NCBI GenBank assembly: GCA_027604185.1
Contig: JADGKB010000053.1
Coordinates: forward strand, 33,700 to 97,699
Reading direction: 5' to 3'
DNA: 64,000 nt
Source: Boothiomyces macroporosus
Lineage: Eukaryota; Chytridiomycota; Chytridiomycetes; Rhizophydiales; Terramycetaceae
Shown: positions 11,188 through 24,437 of the stretch, one piece after another
How positions within the stretch are numbered: the stretch's first letter is position 1
How the letters are laid out: every line of letters starts with the position of its first letter
Translations under genes and position numbers: made by a program
Notes under the pieces: generated by a model
The model's input: only the letters and a program-made list of their open reading frames with translations
What the model was told of the DNA's origin: nothing
Database searches by the model: none

Positions 11188-12240
11188 ATGAGCGAAAAGG
11201 AATCCGAGCTGAAATTCAAGTTCCATGAAAATTACTTTAAATTGAACCTGTCGCTATTGCCCACGCATTACCAATCGACTGATTCGTCCCGGCTTACGTT
11301 GGTTTACTTTTGCCTATCAGCGATGGACCTGCTGTCGATAAAACAGGAAACAAACGCAGACTGGATATTAAACCAACTAATTGAAAGTGATGTAGAATAT
11401 GGATTCAGAGGAGGTCCGTTCATGGGTCATTTATGGGGAAGCAAAGAGCCAATCAACGAATATGACCAGGTACATTTAGCCATGACCTATACTGGATTAT
11501 TAAGCCTGATGGTTCTCGATCAAGGTAAATTTTACTTATGCAGGCTTGGATAAAATCAACCCTAAAAAACTAACAGCGTACATGTCAAAGTTTCAAAAAG
11601 AGGATGGAAGCTTCTCCCCCACAATCGATAGTACAGAGAGCGATATGCGGTTTCTATTCTGTGCGTGTGCAATCAGCTACATTTTAAATGATTGGAGCGG
11701 AATTAATATTGAGAAAGCTCTAAATTTCATCAAACAAAGTCAGAATTATGATGGTGCATTTGGATGCGCTCCAGATAACGAATCTCATGGTGGATCCACT
11801 TATTGCGCAGTTGCCGCTCTCGCCTTAATGGGGAAATTGGATACCGTAAAACAGGATAAATTGTAAGTGAATATTCATTTAGAATACATTGGTTAATACA
11901 TCGCCAGGATGAAGGGTTCCATGGTAGAATCAATAAGCCAGATGACACATGTTATGCATATTGGATTGGTGGATCTTTGAAAATGCTGGGGGCATATCAA
12001 TTTGTAGATGTTGAAAGGCTTGAAAAATTCCTAAATTCCACTCTTGGGTTAAGAGGTGGATATGGTAAAAATGATCCAAAATATCCAGATGTAATGCATT
12101 CTTACATGGGATTGGTTGGGCTAGCAATTGCTGGAAAGTATGATTTAAAGCCTTTCCATGTTGCTCTGGGTGTTTCAATCGATGCAGTAGAAAAGGCAAA
12201 GTTGAATGGATTTTGCAGCGCCTATCAAAAAATAAATTAA
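11188..12240 (+). CDS. CDC43: Protein geranylgeranyltransferase type I beta subunit
   Basis: Catalytic beta subunit of GGTase-I, which adds geranylgeranyl to CaaX cysteines of Rho/Rac GTPases; 337 aa, cytosolic, zinc-dependent. Prenyltransferase repeats are visible: GFRGGPFMG, DGSFSP, DGAFGCAPDNESHGGSTYCAVAAL, QDEGFHGRINKPDDTCYAYWIGGSLKML and LRGGYGKNDPKYPDVMHSYMGLVGLA. The zinc-ligand Asp/Cys in DDTCY and the His near the C-terminus (PDVMHS) are present. Introns at 11525-11543 (19 nt) and 11863-11882 (20 nt); removal gives 338 codons. The repeats and the short length fit CDC43 better than farnesyltransferase beta (RAM1). Its stop is 17 bp from the convergent AACS stop. Confidence 0.88.
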
Positions 12241-12257
12241 TCGCACAGTATGTTTAT

Positions 12258-14356
12258 TCAATTTTGAAGGTCAGGTAGATTGTAATATAGTTGAAGAGAA
12301 TCTGGATTGGCCAAAGAAGTAGACGGCTTCACAGTTTGTCCAGATATAATCTTTTTAATTGCAACTTCGACTTTCTTTCCTGTTAGAGTATAAGGAATAT
12401 CAGCTATAGGTAAAATCTTGGCTGGAACATGTCGCACGGAGAGCAGCGATCGGATGGTGGATTTAATTCTTAGTACTAAATCTTCAGTGAATTCCTGGCC
12501 TTCAGCCATCTTGCAGAAAAGGATCACTCTTTCATCGTCACCCTGCTTCTGGCCAACAGCAACTGAATCAGCAACTTCATGGAATTGAACCATAATATTA
12601 TACAATTCAGCGCTGCCAAATCTGACACCATTAGGGTTTAACGTTCCGTCACTGAGTTAATAGTGTGATACCTTCTTCCTAGCATCACAATTCCACCTGT
12701 AGCAGAGTTGATAGTCAGGAAATCGCCGTGGTACCATACACCATTAACTTGGTTGAAATAAGCGCCTTGGTATTTTTCTCCCTTTGGATCATTCCAGAAA
12801 TATACTGGCATCGCAGGGAATGGCTTTGTGCATACTAGGTCCCCTGGTATATCATAAACTGGCTTTCCATGGTCTAATTTAACCAAAACTTACCATCCCA
12901 GGCTTCCACAGCCATTCCAAGACATCTACATTGGATCTCTCCTTTGTATACGGGCAAATCAACATTGTGTCCAGCGAAAAGAGAGCAAATGTCAGTACCT
13001 CCGGTAATAGAGCCCACCAAAACATCATTTTTAATTGACGCATAAATAAAATCGTAGCTCTCTGGTTTCAATGGCGACCCAGTTGAATAGATGGAATGAA
13101 TTGTTTCAACATTGTACTTTTTGTTTGGATGGAAACGAGCTTCTTGCAAAGCTTGAAAGTACTTTGCTGATGCACCAAAAGCAGTAATACTAAATTAAAT
13201 ACATATATACCCCAATTGTTCTGTAAGTTCCCAAAGTCTTGATGGTGCGGGTTTGAATGGACTTCCATCATAGGTCACAATAGTTGCACCAGCTACCGTT
13301 AGGATATATTTTACCAGCTAAACCACTGAGAAGCCAATTCCACATCATCCAACCAGCAGTGGTGTAATAGAAAAGCACGTCCTTTTCAGTTAGTCCTCCG
13401 TGAATAACATGCTCCTTCAAATGTTGAATCAAAATACCACCATGAGAATGAACAATACACTTTGGTACACCAGTAGTTCCAGAGCTGTATAAGATGGCTA
13501 ACGGATGATCAAATGGAACTTGTTCAAACACAGGTTCTTGGTCAGGAAAATCAGCCAAAAAGTCATCCATTGTGACAGCTTTTGAGATGTCAGAGACATC
13601 TACTTTTTCAACGAATGGAATGATCACGACTTTTTCCAAAGTGCTCAATCCATTCACTATTCCTTTTAATTTTGCCAAGTTGTCGTGCTGCTTGCCATTG
13701 TATATGACACCTTCAACTGACACTAATATTTTTGGTGAAATTTGAGTGAATCTATCCAACACGCCCTAATATTAAGCAGTAGTACCATTTCCCCAAAATC
13801 TGGAGAAGCTGATGACCAGATTGCACCAACTGCGGCGGCTGCCAACATGAAAGCAACCTTTGTTAAGCTGAAATTACAGATTCCGGACAATTAGGAACGT
13901 AGCCACAAATGCGATCGCCAGCCTTTATCCCAGAAGATCTAAAGGCAGCTGAAATTCTTCCAACCAAATTGGCCAATTCTTTGAAAGTCAACTTTTTCAT
14001 TTTGTCAGTTTCGCCTACTCCAACGATGGCAACCGAATCGTCTCGCTTTGGTAACAAGTTTTCCGCATAGTTTAATCGTGCCCCTTCGAACCACTTTGGG
14101 ATTTTATCAATGGAAAGGGATTCATCTATCACGCTATCAAACGGTTTGGAGCTCTTTACTTTGCAAAATTCCCAAACAGATTCCCAAAAGGAAGCGATGT
14201 TGTCAATGGAAAACTTGTACAATTCATCATAGTTGCCTATCATTAGAGCAGGTTACTAAGGCTAAGGTTGTATTTTTGGTTGATGTAAGATTGGAAAGAC
14301 TTTATCGAATTGGTTTTGGCAGTTGGCTTCCACAGTTGAATATTTTGAGCAGTCAT
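12258..14356 (-). CDS. AACS: Acetoacetyl-CoA synthetase
   Basis: Cytosolic ligase that turns acetoacetate, ATP and CoA into acetoacetyl-CoA for sterol or fatty-acid synthesis; 651 aa, the usual length of the family. The N-terminus ([27 protein letters not shown]), the family block [23 protein letters not shown], the AMP-binding loop [32 protein letters not shown] and the C-terminal [29 protein letters not shown] are all present, including the acyl-adenylate lysine. Seven introns of 20-22 nt; removal gives 652 codons. The start ATG at 14356 is followed by TAQNIQLW, in the expected place. Confidence 0.94.
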
Positions 14357-14862
14357 ACAAAAAAAGTAAAAGGTGGAGGTGCCTGTAACATTTCATGTCA
14401 CACAACGAACCATCTGATTTCATTTAAAAGATAAAAATAGAAGTTTAATTACAGCAAGGAATCCATTCAAAAAATGAAAGTGTTTCTACACTTTGAATCA
14501 TGCAAAATGAAAGATTGCTCGAGAACCTAAGTGGAGAAATGGCAATACGGTATGAGTGTTATTCCATATAAAGCGGATAAGCCAAAGACCTACACTAGCA
14601 TGCGCATCCAGCATTCGCGGTTTTGTTTCTCAAGGTTGTAAGGATGGGTAATCCAGCAGCTCATTTAGGAATCCTCATTCCTTTCGTAGCTTATCCGTGT
14701 AAGTCGACGAATAAAGGCCCACACTAGCATGCGCATCCAGCCTTCGCGGTTTTGTTTCTCAAGATTGTAAGGATGGGTAATCCAGCGGCTCGTTTAGGAA
14801 TCCTCATTCCTTTCGTTACTTTGCCACTCTTTTTCTTCCAAAAGCGCAAGTGACGCAATCCA
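14357..14862. other. Divergent spacer with duplicated non-coding element
   Basis: A 506-bp spacer, one of the longest here. It holds the two 102-bp copies described separately. The rest (14357-14573) shows no ORF, RNA gene or repeat that I can support. Confidence 0.6.
14574..14821. repeat. Tandem duplicated 102-bp element, first copy bounded by 9-bp inverted repeat
   Basis: Copy A is 14591-14692 and copy B is 14720-14821, offset by 129 bp. They differ at about seven positions. Copy A is enclosed by a perfect 9-bp inverted repeat, CGGATAAGC (14574-14582) and GCTTATCCG (14689-14697), which B lacks. Both copies contain hairpin-capable strings: AGGAATCCTCATTCCT and GGATGGGTAATCC. There is no ORF. 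A pair of structured non-coding RNAs, a duplicated promoter module or a short mobile element relic are all possible; the sequence alone does not decide. Confidence 0.7.
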
Positions 14863-16880
<2,018 letters not shown>

Positions 16881-16936
16881 TTGAGTCGCTTGTGTATTAT
16901 ATCGTGAACAAAATATAATTCAGATTTAGTCCTTTA

Positions 16937-17489
16937 TTAAGCCTTTATGGATTTTTTTGAAATTTTTGGAGCCATAGTAGACTAGAATGAGTATCAAGTA
17001 CCTTTAGTGGAGACTTTTGCATTGAAGCTCGTTTTGGGCTAGGCTTGGATTTGGTTGCATAAGCACCCTTTGTGCTGACAGTTGGTACTGCTACTCGTCT
17101 TTTTTGAGCGATACCCTATTTTTAGTTTTGATTACAGCAGATCCACTCTGGCTAGTGACATCTTGAACCAATAGGAAGAAACCTACGTCTGGGTCGTGAT
17201 GAGGATAACAGATTCTGGATATAAGCTGCAGCGCATCTTGGAATTGATCAAAATTAATGAAAGAATCTTTCTTGAATCTCGCTTCGTTAAAAGCATCCTG
17301 CAGATCTTTTCTTGTAACTTGGCTATGCTTGCTGGAAACACATGCCCAAAAATTGAGGAAATTGGTTTCTACAATCAACCAATAAATACCATTTTGAGCA
17401 ACTGTCTGTTTTGCAGGAGCACCAGCAATCGAAACTGAGCATTCAGAGCCAAATTTTTCAAATATCTCAAGCAATTGAGTGATATCCAT
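16937..17489 (-). CDS. p25-alpha / TPPP family tubulin-binding protein
   Basis: 170 aa. It has the p25-alpha fold: LLEIFEKFGS at the N-terminus, VTRKDLQDAFNEARFKKDSFINFDQFQDALQLIS, and a basic C-terminal tail (VAVPTVSTKGAYATKSKP). The LxxxGxxG-like Rossmann hint of full TPPPs is not evident. Introns: 20 nt before GIAQKRR and 20 nt before STMAPK; removal gives 171 codons. TPPP-family genes track with the flagellum or cilium across eukaryotes (established knowledge), so this supports a zoosporic organism. Its stop is 56 bp from the convergent RhoGAP stop and its start 115 bp from the divergent ZSWIM2-like gene. Confidence 0.8.
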
Positions 17490-17604
17490 TGTCTGGAAAA
17501 GATAAATTTTTCTAGGTCATGCAGTGGATGAACAATGAGAGTGGATGCTCTTCCATTGCGTTTAATGAATCTGTCAAAGTAGAGTTTTCATCTTTTAACG
17601 CGAA

Positions 17605-19319
17605 ATGGCTTATAGGATGACAGAGTATCAGCGAAAATGTCCTGAAAACGTGCGGGCATTAATCGACGCAGCGAAAAATACTCGATTATACGTATTGCAA
17701 GAGTTGGGTCCCATGGCATTCATTGTTGCGGACGAAACGAATTCAAAGAAATTCAAAGTCTCGTTGGGTCAAGTTCATTCATGCTCATGTTCCAAATCCA
17801 GCTGTTGCATTCATACTGTACAGAGCATTAATGATAGATATGGATTTTGTTGAAGCTATTTCAAGTAAATCCAAATAGTGAAATTTTATACCAGACTTCT
17901 TTGGTGGATAGGGAAATTGATGAAATCCTTGGGGGAAGACATCGGAAGGTACAGAAGACTAATCCAGAAGCCTGTCATAATTGAAAAACAAGAAGAAACC
18001 AAAGAGGTTATTGACAATGGAAAGGCAAAACAACGCCCTGTGGAAAGTGGTGATATTTGCCCAATCTGCCAGGATGATTTGATAAGCAATGTACCAGAAA
18101 TGAAAATAACATATTGCAGGAACTCCTGTGGTAATAATATTCACGTGAAGTGTATAAAGATTCTCTTGAACCATACAAAGTCGCTTGGGTCCACAGATAT
18201 CAAATGTCCGGTACAATACTACTGATTTTAGCTTTGTCGAGAGTCTTTTGGATCAATATCAGAGGTAGAAAAGCAAATAGCTGAATCGCAAACGACAAAG
18301 GAGCCTGATACGAGAAAGCCAGATTTCTCACATTTTGGGTTCTCTTGTAAACAATGTTCGACAGGTCCGATTAAAGGAAGACTACACAGGTTCTTTTATT
18401 TAATATCAGGTGTAAGAGTTGTGTTAATATGTCTCTATGTGATGTTTGTTTTAAGGATGGATGTCACCCGTAGTTGAATTCTAATCATAGAGAACACGCT
18501 TTTGAATACCGGAATCGATCCACTTCAAAATGGAGAGACTCAACTAGGTCTTTGCAACCCACATTACCGTCTGCATTAATCCAAGATATTCAGAATCGCG
18601 AATTGACAGGTGAAGATTACCAAACTTTGCTCACTCTCGATGGCGGGATGCAAACACAAGGAAGTATACCGCTGCATGTGATAAACTCATTCCCAGTGAT
18701 TAAACTATGTAATAGTGCAGATAGAACTCGATTGAGGCTGGATAAATCTTCTAAATGTGCTGTTTGCGCATCCAAAATTGGATATGGGGAGTTAGCCAGG
18801 CAAATACCTTGTGGCCATGGATTTCACCAGAGTTGTATTGATCGCTGGTTATTGCATAGCAGGGCGAATTGTCCGACTTGTGGAAGTGCTGCATATTACT
18901 CGGTTGAAGATGAAGAAGCTGACCAACCTCCACAGTTAAATGCCTCTAGTTATCTTGCTTCAACTGCAAACTCAAACAATATCGCTAGAAAGAAACGAAG
19001 GGAAAATAAAAAGAAGCAGATGCCTTCGACGCAGATCAGCAGTATAACGGACAGTTTATCAATTATAGGTTCGAATGCAATATCTGATGCATCCAGTTTG
19101 AACCCTCGATGTGTTCCAGCAGCCGCAGAATCAGATCAAATGCCAAAATCAAAGACTGGCACTCGTTCTAATACCAAGTGCCATAAAAAGGACCCAAGGA
19201 AACAATCAAGCTTGAAGGGTAAGAAAACGCTGGGCTTGCCACCGATTACTGTTGCGAAAAGAATAGAAAAGAAGGAGATAAACCTGCTGATAGACTCTAC
19301 AAAGCTATTATTAATATAA
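17605..19319 (+). CDS. ZSWIM2-like E3 ubiquitin ligase (SWIM, RING, ZZ, RING)
   Basis: 537 aa in six exons. An N-terminal SWIM zinc finger (CSCSKSSCCIHTI) is followed by a RING-type finger (CPICQDDL...CRNSCGNNIHVKCI...CP-LC), a ZZ-type cluster (FSCKQCSTGPIKGRLHRCKSCVNMSLCDVCFKDGCHPEHAF) and a second RING (CAVCASKIG...IPCGHGFHQSCIDRWLL...CPTC), then a basic disordered tail. This four-finger order is diagnostic of ZSWIM2. Introns 19-21 nt; removal gives 538 codons. Animal ZSWIM2 is testis-expressed and linked to apoptosis and sperm. Its presence beside TPPP fits a flagellated life stage, though that is inference. RING-H2 pattern in the second RING implies E2 binding. Confidence 0.88.
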
Positions 19320-19337
19320 TTCATTTATAACTACATC

Positions 19338-21935
19338 TTATCTTTGCTTGATTTGGTTAAAGGAGATCATAGTTATGAATCCTAATATCCTCCAGATAAC
19401 CCCAATAACGCCCATCATGGCAAAATCAAAGGATGTTTGCCCAATCTGGTATCCATAAACATTGCTGAGGGAAATGTTGTAGATATTTTGGTAAGGAGCA
19501 ATGGATTCCGTCAACAGAGCTTCTGTGCCCCACTAGAAATTAGATTCATCTACCATGTTGTAAGAAGTGTAAACTAGGAATAATAAACCAGAGCTTTTCA
19601 TACTATTCACGGATGGCCCAACTCCATTCAGTACTGAAAACCCTAGAGCTATGAAAACTGCAACCAAAACAGAGTTTTTCGAGTTTACTGCAAAGGCACA
19701 CAGTGAACCTATTCCAAATACTCCAAAAAATGTGAGAAATATCATTGTTAAATGATCTGAAAATTTCATTAGAGGTCTTGCCACAATGTAAATGCTTGTA
19801 GTGTAGTGCAAGCTCATTAGAAAAATCAAATAAACAGACGCCAATGATTTCCCCTACTTTAAATAATTAATACAATGAAATATGCTATTCTGGAATGACC
19901 CGAAGAAGCGTTTCTCCAATAAATCGGCTTTTCCAAACCAAATACATTCACACCTGCAGCCGATCCAGCGAGAGCAGATGAAAACCCAATTGAAAGTCCA
20001 AATTGGGGGATTTTCCATAAAATTGGTGAACTAGGTAGGAACAAGAACAAAAATTGATATAATCCCACAAAGGAATCATACTTTGGATCCAAGGATAGCC
20101 CAACAATTGTTCCGCAAATGATACTAACAAATATCGAAATATAGAACGAGGAAGGGTTCCGAAATATTTGCAGTACGGACAAGTTATGGCAATGGTAGAT
20201 TTGTTTTAGAATTGATGCCCCTTTAATTCGAATTAAATTGGCAGCCAGAATATGAAAACTTTGATAATACTGCTGATCATTCACCAATGATGGTCTGATT
20301 CCTGGGATGGAATCTGAATTTAACTGAAAAGACAATTCCATTGAATTATTGGAATTCAACTCTAACTGGGAGGTGCTTGAAATAGCCTGCAAAGAGTAGT
20401 TTGCCCAATATTCAGCCAATTCGTCTGGAGAATATTCCCCAACTGTGTTGGTTCCACGATTGCTTAATATATCCAAGAGTATATCAGCTTCGTTCACACC
20501 TTCAGGAAACTAATATCAATTAAAAATCACTGTGTATCCCAATTGTGAAAAATAAGGAAGGATATCCTTTGTATGCCCTAAAAATGCTGTCTTTCCTCCA
20601 GGGACTATCAAGAAAGTATCGTCAAATCTAAATAAATCACAGGGTACTTGTGAAACACTGAAGTTCGAGGCTGATGTATCACGGCTACCACGGTGATCCC
20701 CATTTTGGAAATTCTAGAAAGAATATCTACGACTTCCAAAGCGCCAACAGAGTCCAAACTATGTTAATTCAAGTATACCCTGAAGTCGGTTCATCAAGAA
20801 AGAGGCATAGGGGAATTGAAACCAGTTCGATTCCAATATTTACTCTTTTCCTTTGGCCCCCAGAAATACCTCTAGTTGCTTCATCTCCTACTATTGAATC
20901 AGAAACATTTGTCAAGCTTCATTATTTATCATTTACTTTAGGATTTCTATTATGCCATCAACGTGCTTTTCAATCTCGGATGGTTTCCAAGAACCAGGCA
21001 GTCTAATCCGTGCTGAATACAACAGATTCTCTCTCACAGTCAGATTTCGATGCATCACATCCTCTTGCGGAACAAAGCCAATTAATTTTTTGTATTTGTA
21101 CACTTCAATTTCTTTTCCAGAAATGAACAACTGCCCTCCTGTCCTTTGAACTTTGCCGCACAGTACATTCATGAAAGTGGTTTCTACAATAAATCAGCTG
21201 GTACTTCCACTCCCACTGGGTCCCATAATGGCAGTCATCTTTCCAGCCCTAATGTAACCACTCACCCCTTTCAAAACCTGTTTTCCAGTTTTCAATTGTA
21301 GCTCCAAGTTTTCCATCCTAAAGTCCCATCTAATCGTGGATCCCTGTAGAAGCTTTTCAAAAGAATGCTCAAAGTTTTTGTTCACATCACCTAAATTTAA
21401 CATGGTTTTTCCAAGCTGCTTCTTCCTCCTCCTTGACGCCTGCTTTCGCCTATACATGCAAAAGGACAGCACTGCAAGCAAATCAAATGCAGCGCATAGT
21501 ATTAGCCCACCATATGCAAACTGGGAAGAAGAACCTGGTGGACAGTAAGAGAACAGCTCACAGCTATATTTAAAAACATATTACGGTTTAGGTTTGATTG
21601 TTCCCGTTGGGCAATAATGGCTATTTGGGCTGAGGTTAAAACAAATATACCATACTTGAATATCCAATGGTGTTGAACAATAGTATCCTCTTGGGCAAAC
21701 TATTGGCTCATAAATTCCTTGAGCTCCTAATACACCATCCGTACATGGATACCCTAGTGCCCGCTGTCTTGCGCAGGAATTAGAAGGAGGGCAAAGCACT
21801 GGATAGGTTGCTTGGTTATTCAAAAGAGTATTTGGGCAGTAAAACTAGCTTAATCGCTTGGCATACCCCATCTTGGCACAGCGGTATCGGAAATAACTTT
21901 TCACCTGTGCTATGAGCGTAGTAGCAGGTTGACAT
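19338..21935 (-). CDS. ABCG half-transporter with Cys-rich N-terminus (copy 1)
   Basis: White/brown-complex type ABC transporter, 796 aa in 11 exons. The N-terminus is Cys-rich ([16 protein letters not shown]), followed by a membrane segment, the nucleotide-binding domain with Walker A GPSGSGKTT, signature GISGGQRKR, Walker [15 protein letters not shown]-loop [14 protein letters not shown], and C-terminal membrane helices. One NBD and one membrane domain, so it should dimerise. The ATG is at 21935; no classical signal peptide precedes the Cys-rich region. Ten introns of 20-22 nt, codon total 797. It is paralogous over its whole length to the divergent gene that starts 17 bp away, and several introns sit at equivalent places. 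Confidence 0.92.
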
Positions 21936-21952
21936 TTTTGATTGACGCGTTA
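21936..21952. promoter_or_regulatory. 17-bp spacer between divergent ABCG start codons
   Basis: Only 17 bp separates the two ATGs. Both proteins align from their first residues ([11 protein letters not shown] and MGNCYFDNSTN), so the starts are supported by homology. Any promoters must extend into the opposite gene, or an upstream exon of each overlaps the other. Confidence 0.55.
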
Positions 21953-24424
21953 ATGGGAAATTGTTACTTTGACAACTCTACAAACGGCATTCAATTGGGT
22001 GATACGCCAGAATGTATGGAAGGGTTCTATTGCCCTAATACGGTAGCGAATGACAGCTCAACCATCCCAGTGTACTGTCCACCTTCGGTGGAGTGCCTTA
22101 TAATGAGACTACTCGGCGTTCCATGCTATGATGGAAGAAATGGAAGTCAGGGGATTTACGAACCTATCGTTTGCAGAATGGGATGTAATTACGCAACTTA
22201 TTTAGACTATTGCCCAACACCTAAAGAGATTTACAAATGTCCAGAAAACCACTATTGCCTAACTGGCACAGTTAATCCAATTCAATGCGACTATCTGTCG
22301 TACTGCCCAGAAGGGGCAATTTATCAACGACCTTATTACGGCCTTGTAATATGCCTAGTAATTGATATTATACTTGTAATTATCAATATGAAATTCAAGA
22401 AAGTACACCACAAAATAGCGAATCACAATTGCAAAAAAGTCAAGGATGTCAAAGGGGAGATTCAAAGAGAGTATGAACGCAACTACCAAAATTTGAATAT
22501 CAAATTGGATTTCAAAATGGAAGGTTTAGGGCTGGAGCTATCTGATGGCAATAAAGTACTGCATGATATATCGGGGTATATAAGAGCAGCAAAAATTACT
22601 GCTATTATGGGTCCTAGCGGATCTGGCAGTAAACATCGCTAATTTAGAAACTACATTTTTAAATGTTCTTTCAGGAAGGGTGAAAAGAACTTGCGGGAGA
22701 TTATACATCAGCGGTAAAGAGATGGAAATGGAGAGTTTCAAAAATTTTATCGGGTTTGTACCTCAAGAGGATGTTATGCATCGGGATATGACAGTACGGG
22801 AAAATATTGCCTATTCTGCGAAAATTAAACTCCCTCTGAACTGGAACGAAAGGGAAGTTGATAATCTAGTGGAAAACATCCTTGAACTTTTAAAGTAATA
22901 TTAAATTTACAAGGTTGTCCCACATAGCCCACTCTATTGTTGGTGATGAGACTACGAGAGGTATTTCCGGTGGCCAAAGAAAAAGAGTAAATATTGGAAT
23001 GGAACTAGTTTCTACCCCATTGTGTTTATTTCTTGATGAACCAACGTCGGGACTAGATGCGACAAGTGCACTTGAATTGATGGAAATATTGGCAGAGTTG
23101 ACAAAGATTGGGTTAACAATTGTAGCGGTTATACATCAACCGAGGACCGAAATCTTCCACAAGTATTCAATATTTAACTAGATTTGACGAATGTCTTTTA
23201 ATAGTACCTGGAGGCAAGACTGCGTACCTTGGGCCAACAAAAGACGTGAAACCATATTTTGTATCGCTTGGATTTCAGGTACTATCGAATTGAATCTAGT
23301 TCCCTTTAGGAATAAACGAAGCTGATATTTTGATGGAAATTTTGGGAAATAGAGGAGTGAGAGATAAACCCTACAATTATGAGGACTTGTGTGTATATTG
23401 GATAGAGAATACAACGAATTCTTGTGGACCTGGTGAATGCGAACGCTTGTCTGTGTGCTCATCACCCAAAAGACACTCTCTTGTTCAAGATCAAGCTTTA
23501 TATTCCCAATTTCACTCCTTTGCAAAACAGTTCAACAAAAACACTTTGTCCTTCCAACAGTTTTACCACTGCCACATTTTCAGCATTAAAAAGCAGCTCC
23601 GGAATATATCTTCGTTATTTCTAGAGATTTTTGTATCATCTGCCTGTGCGGCAATCATTGGTGCTCAGGGCAATACATCCTACGACAAGTATATTGGCCT
23701 GTACAAGGGTAACTTTGTAAATCTACCCAGCCCGATAATACTATGGGGGACTCCAGTGGTATTTCAAGCAGTCGGGATGGCGATAGCCATTGCAGCAGCG
23801 GTACCAGTACCTCTCTTTAATTCAGGGAATTGCAATCTTTGGCTATGAAACCCCCATAGCAACTAGATACTTTGACTCTGGCCATTCAATAAGTCTATAT
23901 TTCTTTGGAAAGATTACCTCGTCATTCTACAGAATTATAGTATGCAGCTTTCATTTTACTTCGGTTTTGGTGGTTCTATCCCCAACTACAAGGGCTTTCT
24001 TTACTCAGTGGATTATTCACCTGTTGTTGTACTTTGGAGTGTACGGAATCTCTCATTTTTGTTCCGTGGTTACTTCTGCAGACAAGGCAAACGTCCTGGC
24101 TACATGTATTGCTCTAGTTTCATCAATGTTCTGCGGCTATGGACCAACTTTAGCTCAAGTTAAAGACGCTGGTGTTTATTTCTTTTGGTGCCTACAGTTT
24201 AACATGTGGGGTGCAGAAGCTCAGAGTACTTTGTTTTAATAGTAGTTTCCGAGACTTATACTCAGTATGACTTGATCTATGACACAGAAACGAGTGCTTC
24301 GCAATACGGGTATGTAGTGAACCGGGTAGGTTTCGACCTTGCAATGATGCTGCTGCTTGGAATTGGTTGGAGACTCGCGACTATTATAGCGTTACGTTAC
24401 ACTTATTGGAAAAAAAGGCATTGA
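21953..24424 (+). CDS. ABCG half-transporter with Cys-rich N-terminus (copy 2)
   Basis: 784 aa in seven exons, sister of the minus-strand copy. Cys-rich N-terminus ([26 protein letters not shown]), one membrane helix, basic linker, NBD with Walker A GPSGSGKTT (split by a 19-nt intron after the codon's first base), [21 protein letters not shown] and [14 protein letters not shown], then six or so membrane helices ending YTYWKKRH. The introns at Walker A, after ELLK, after the H-loop, before FP(L/E)G-NEADIL and near the C-terminus match copy 1; copy 1 has additional ones, for example inside TSGL and in the N-terminal region. Removal gives 785 codons. Substrate unknown. Its stop is 13 bp from the convergent P4-ATPase stop. 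Confidence 0.92.
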
Positions 24425-24437
24425 ATAAACATTAAAA

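Noticed and set aside
19338..24424. A single full-size (two-NBD) ABC transporter
   Set aside because: The halves are on opposite strands with separate starts; they are two divergent half-transporter genes.
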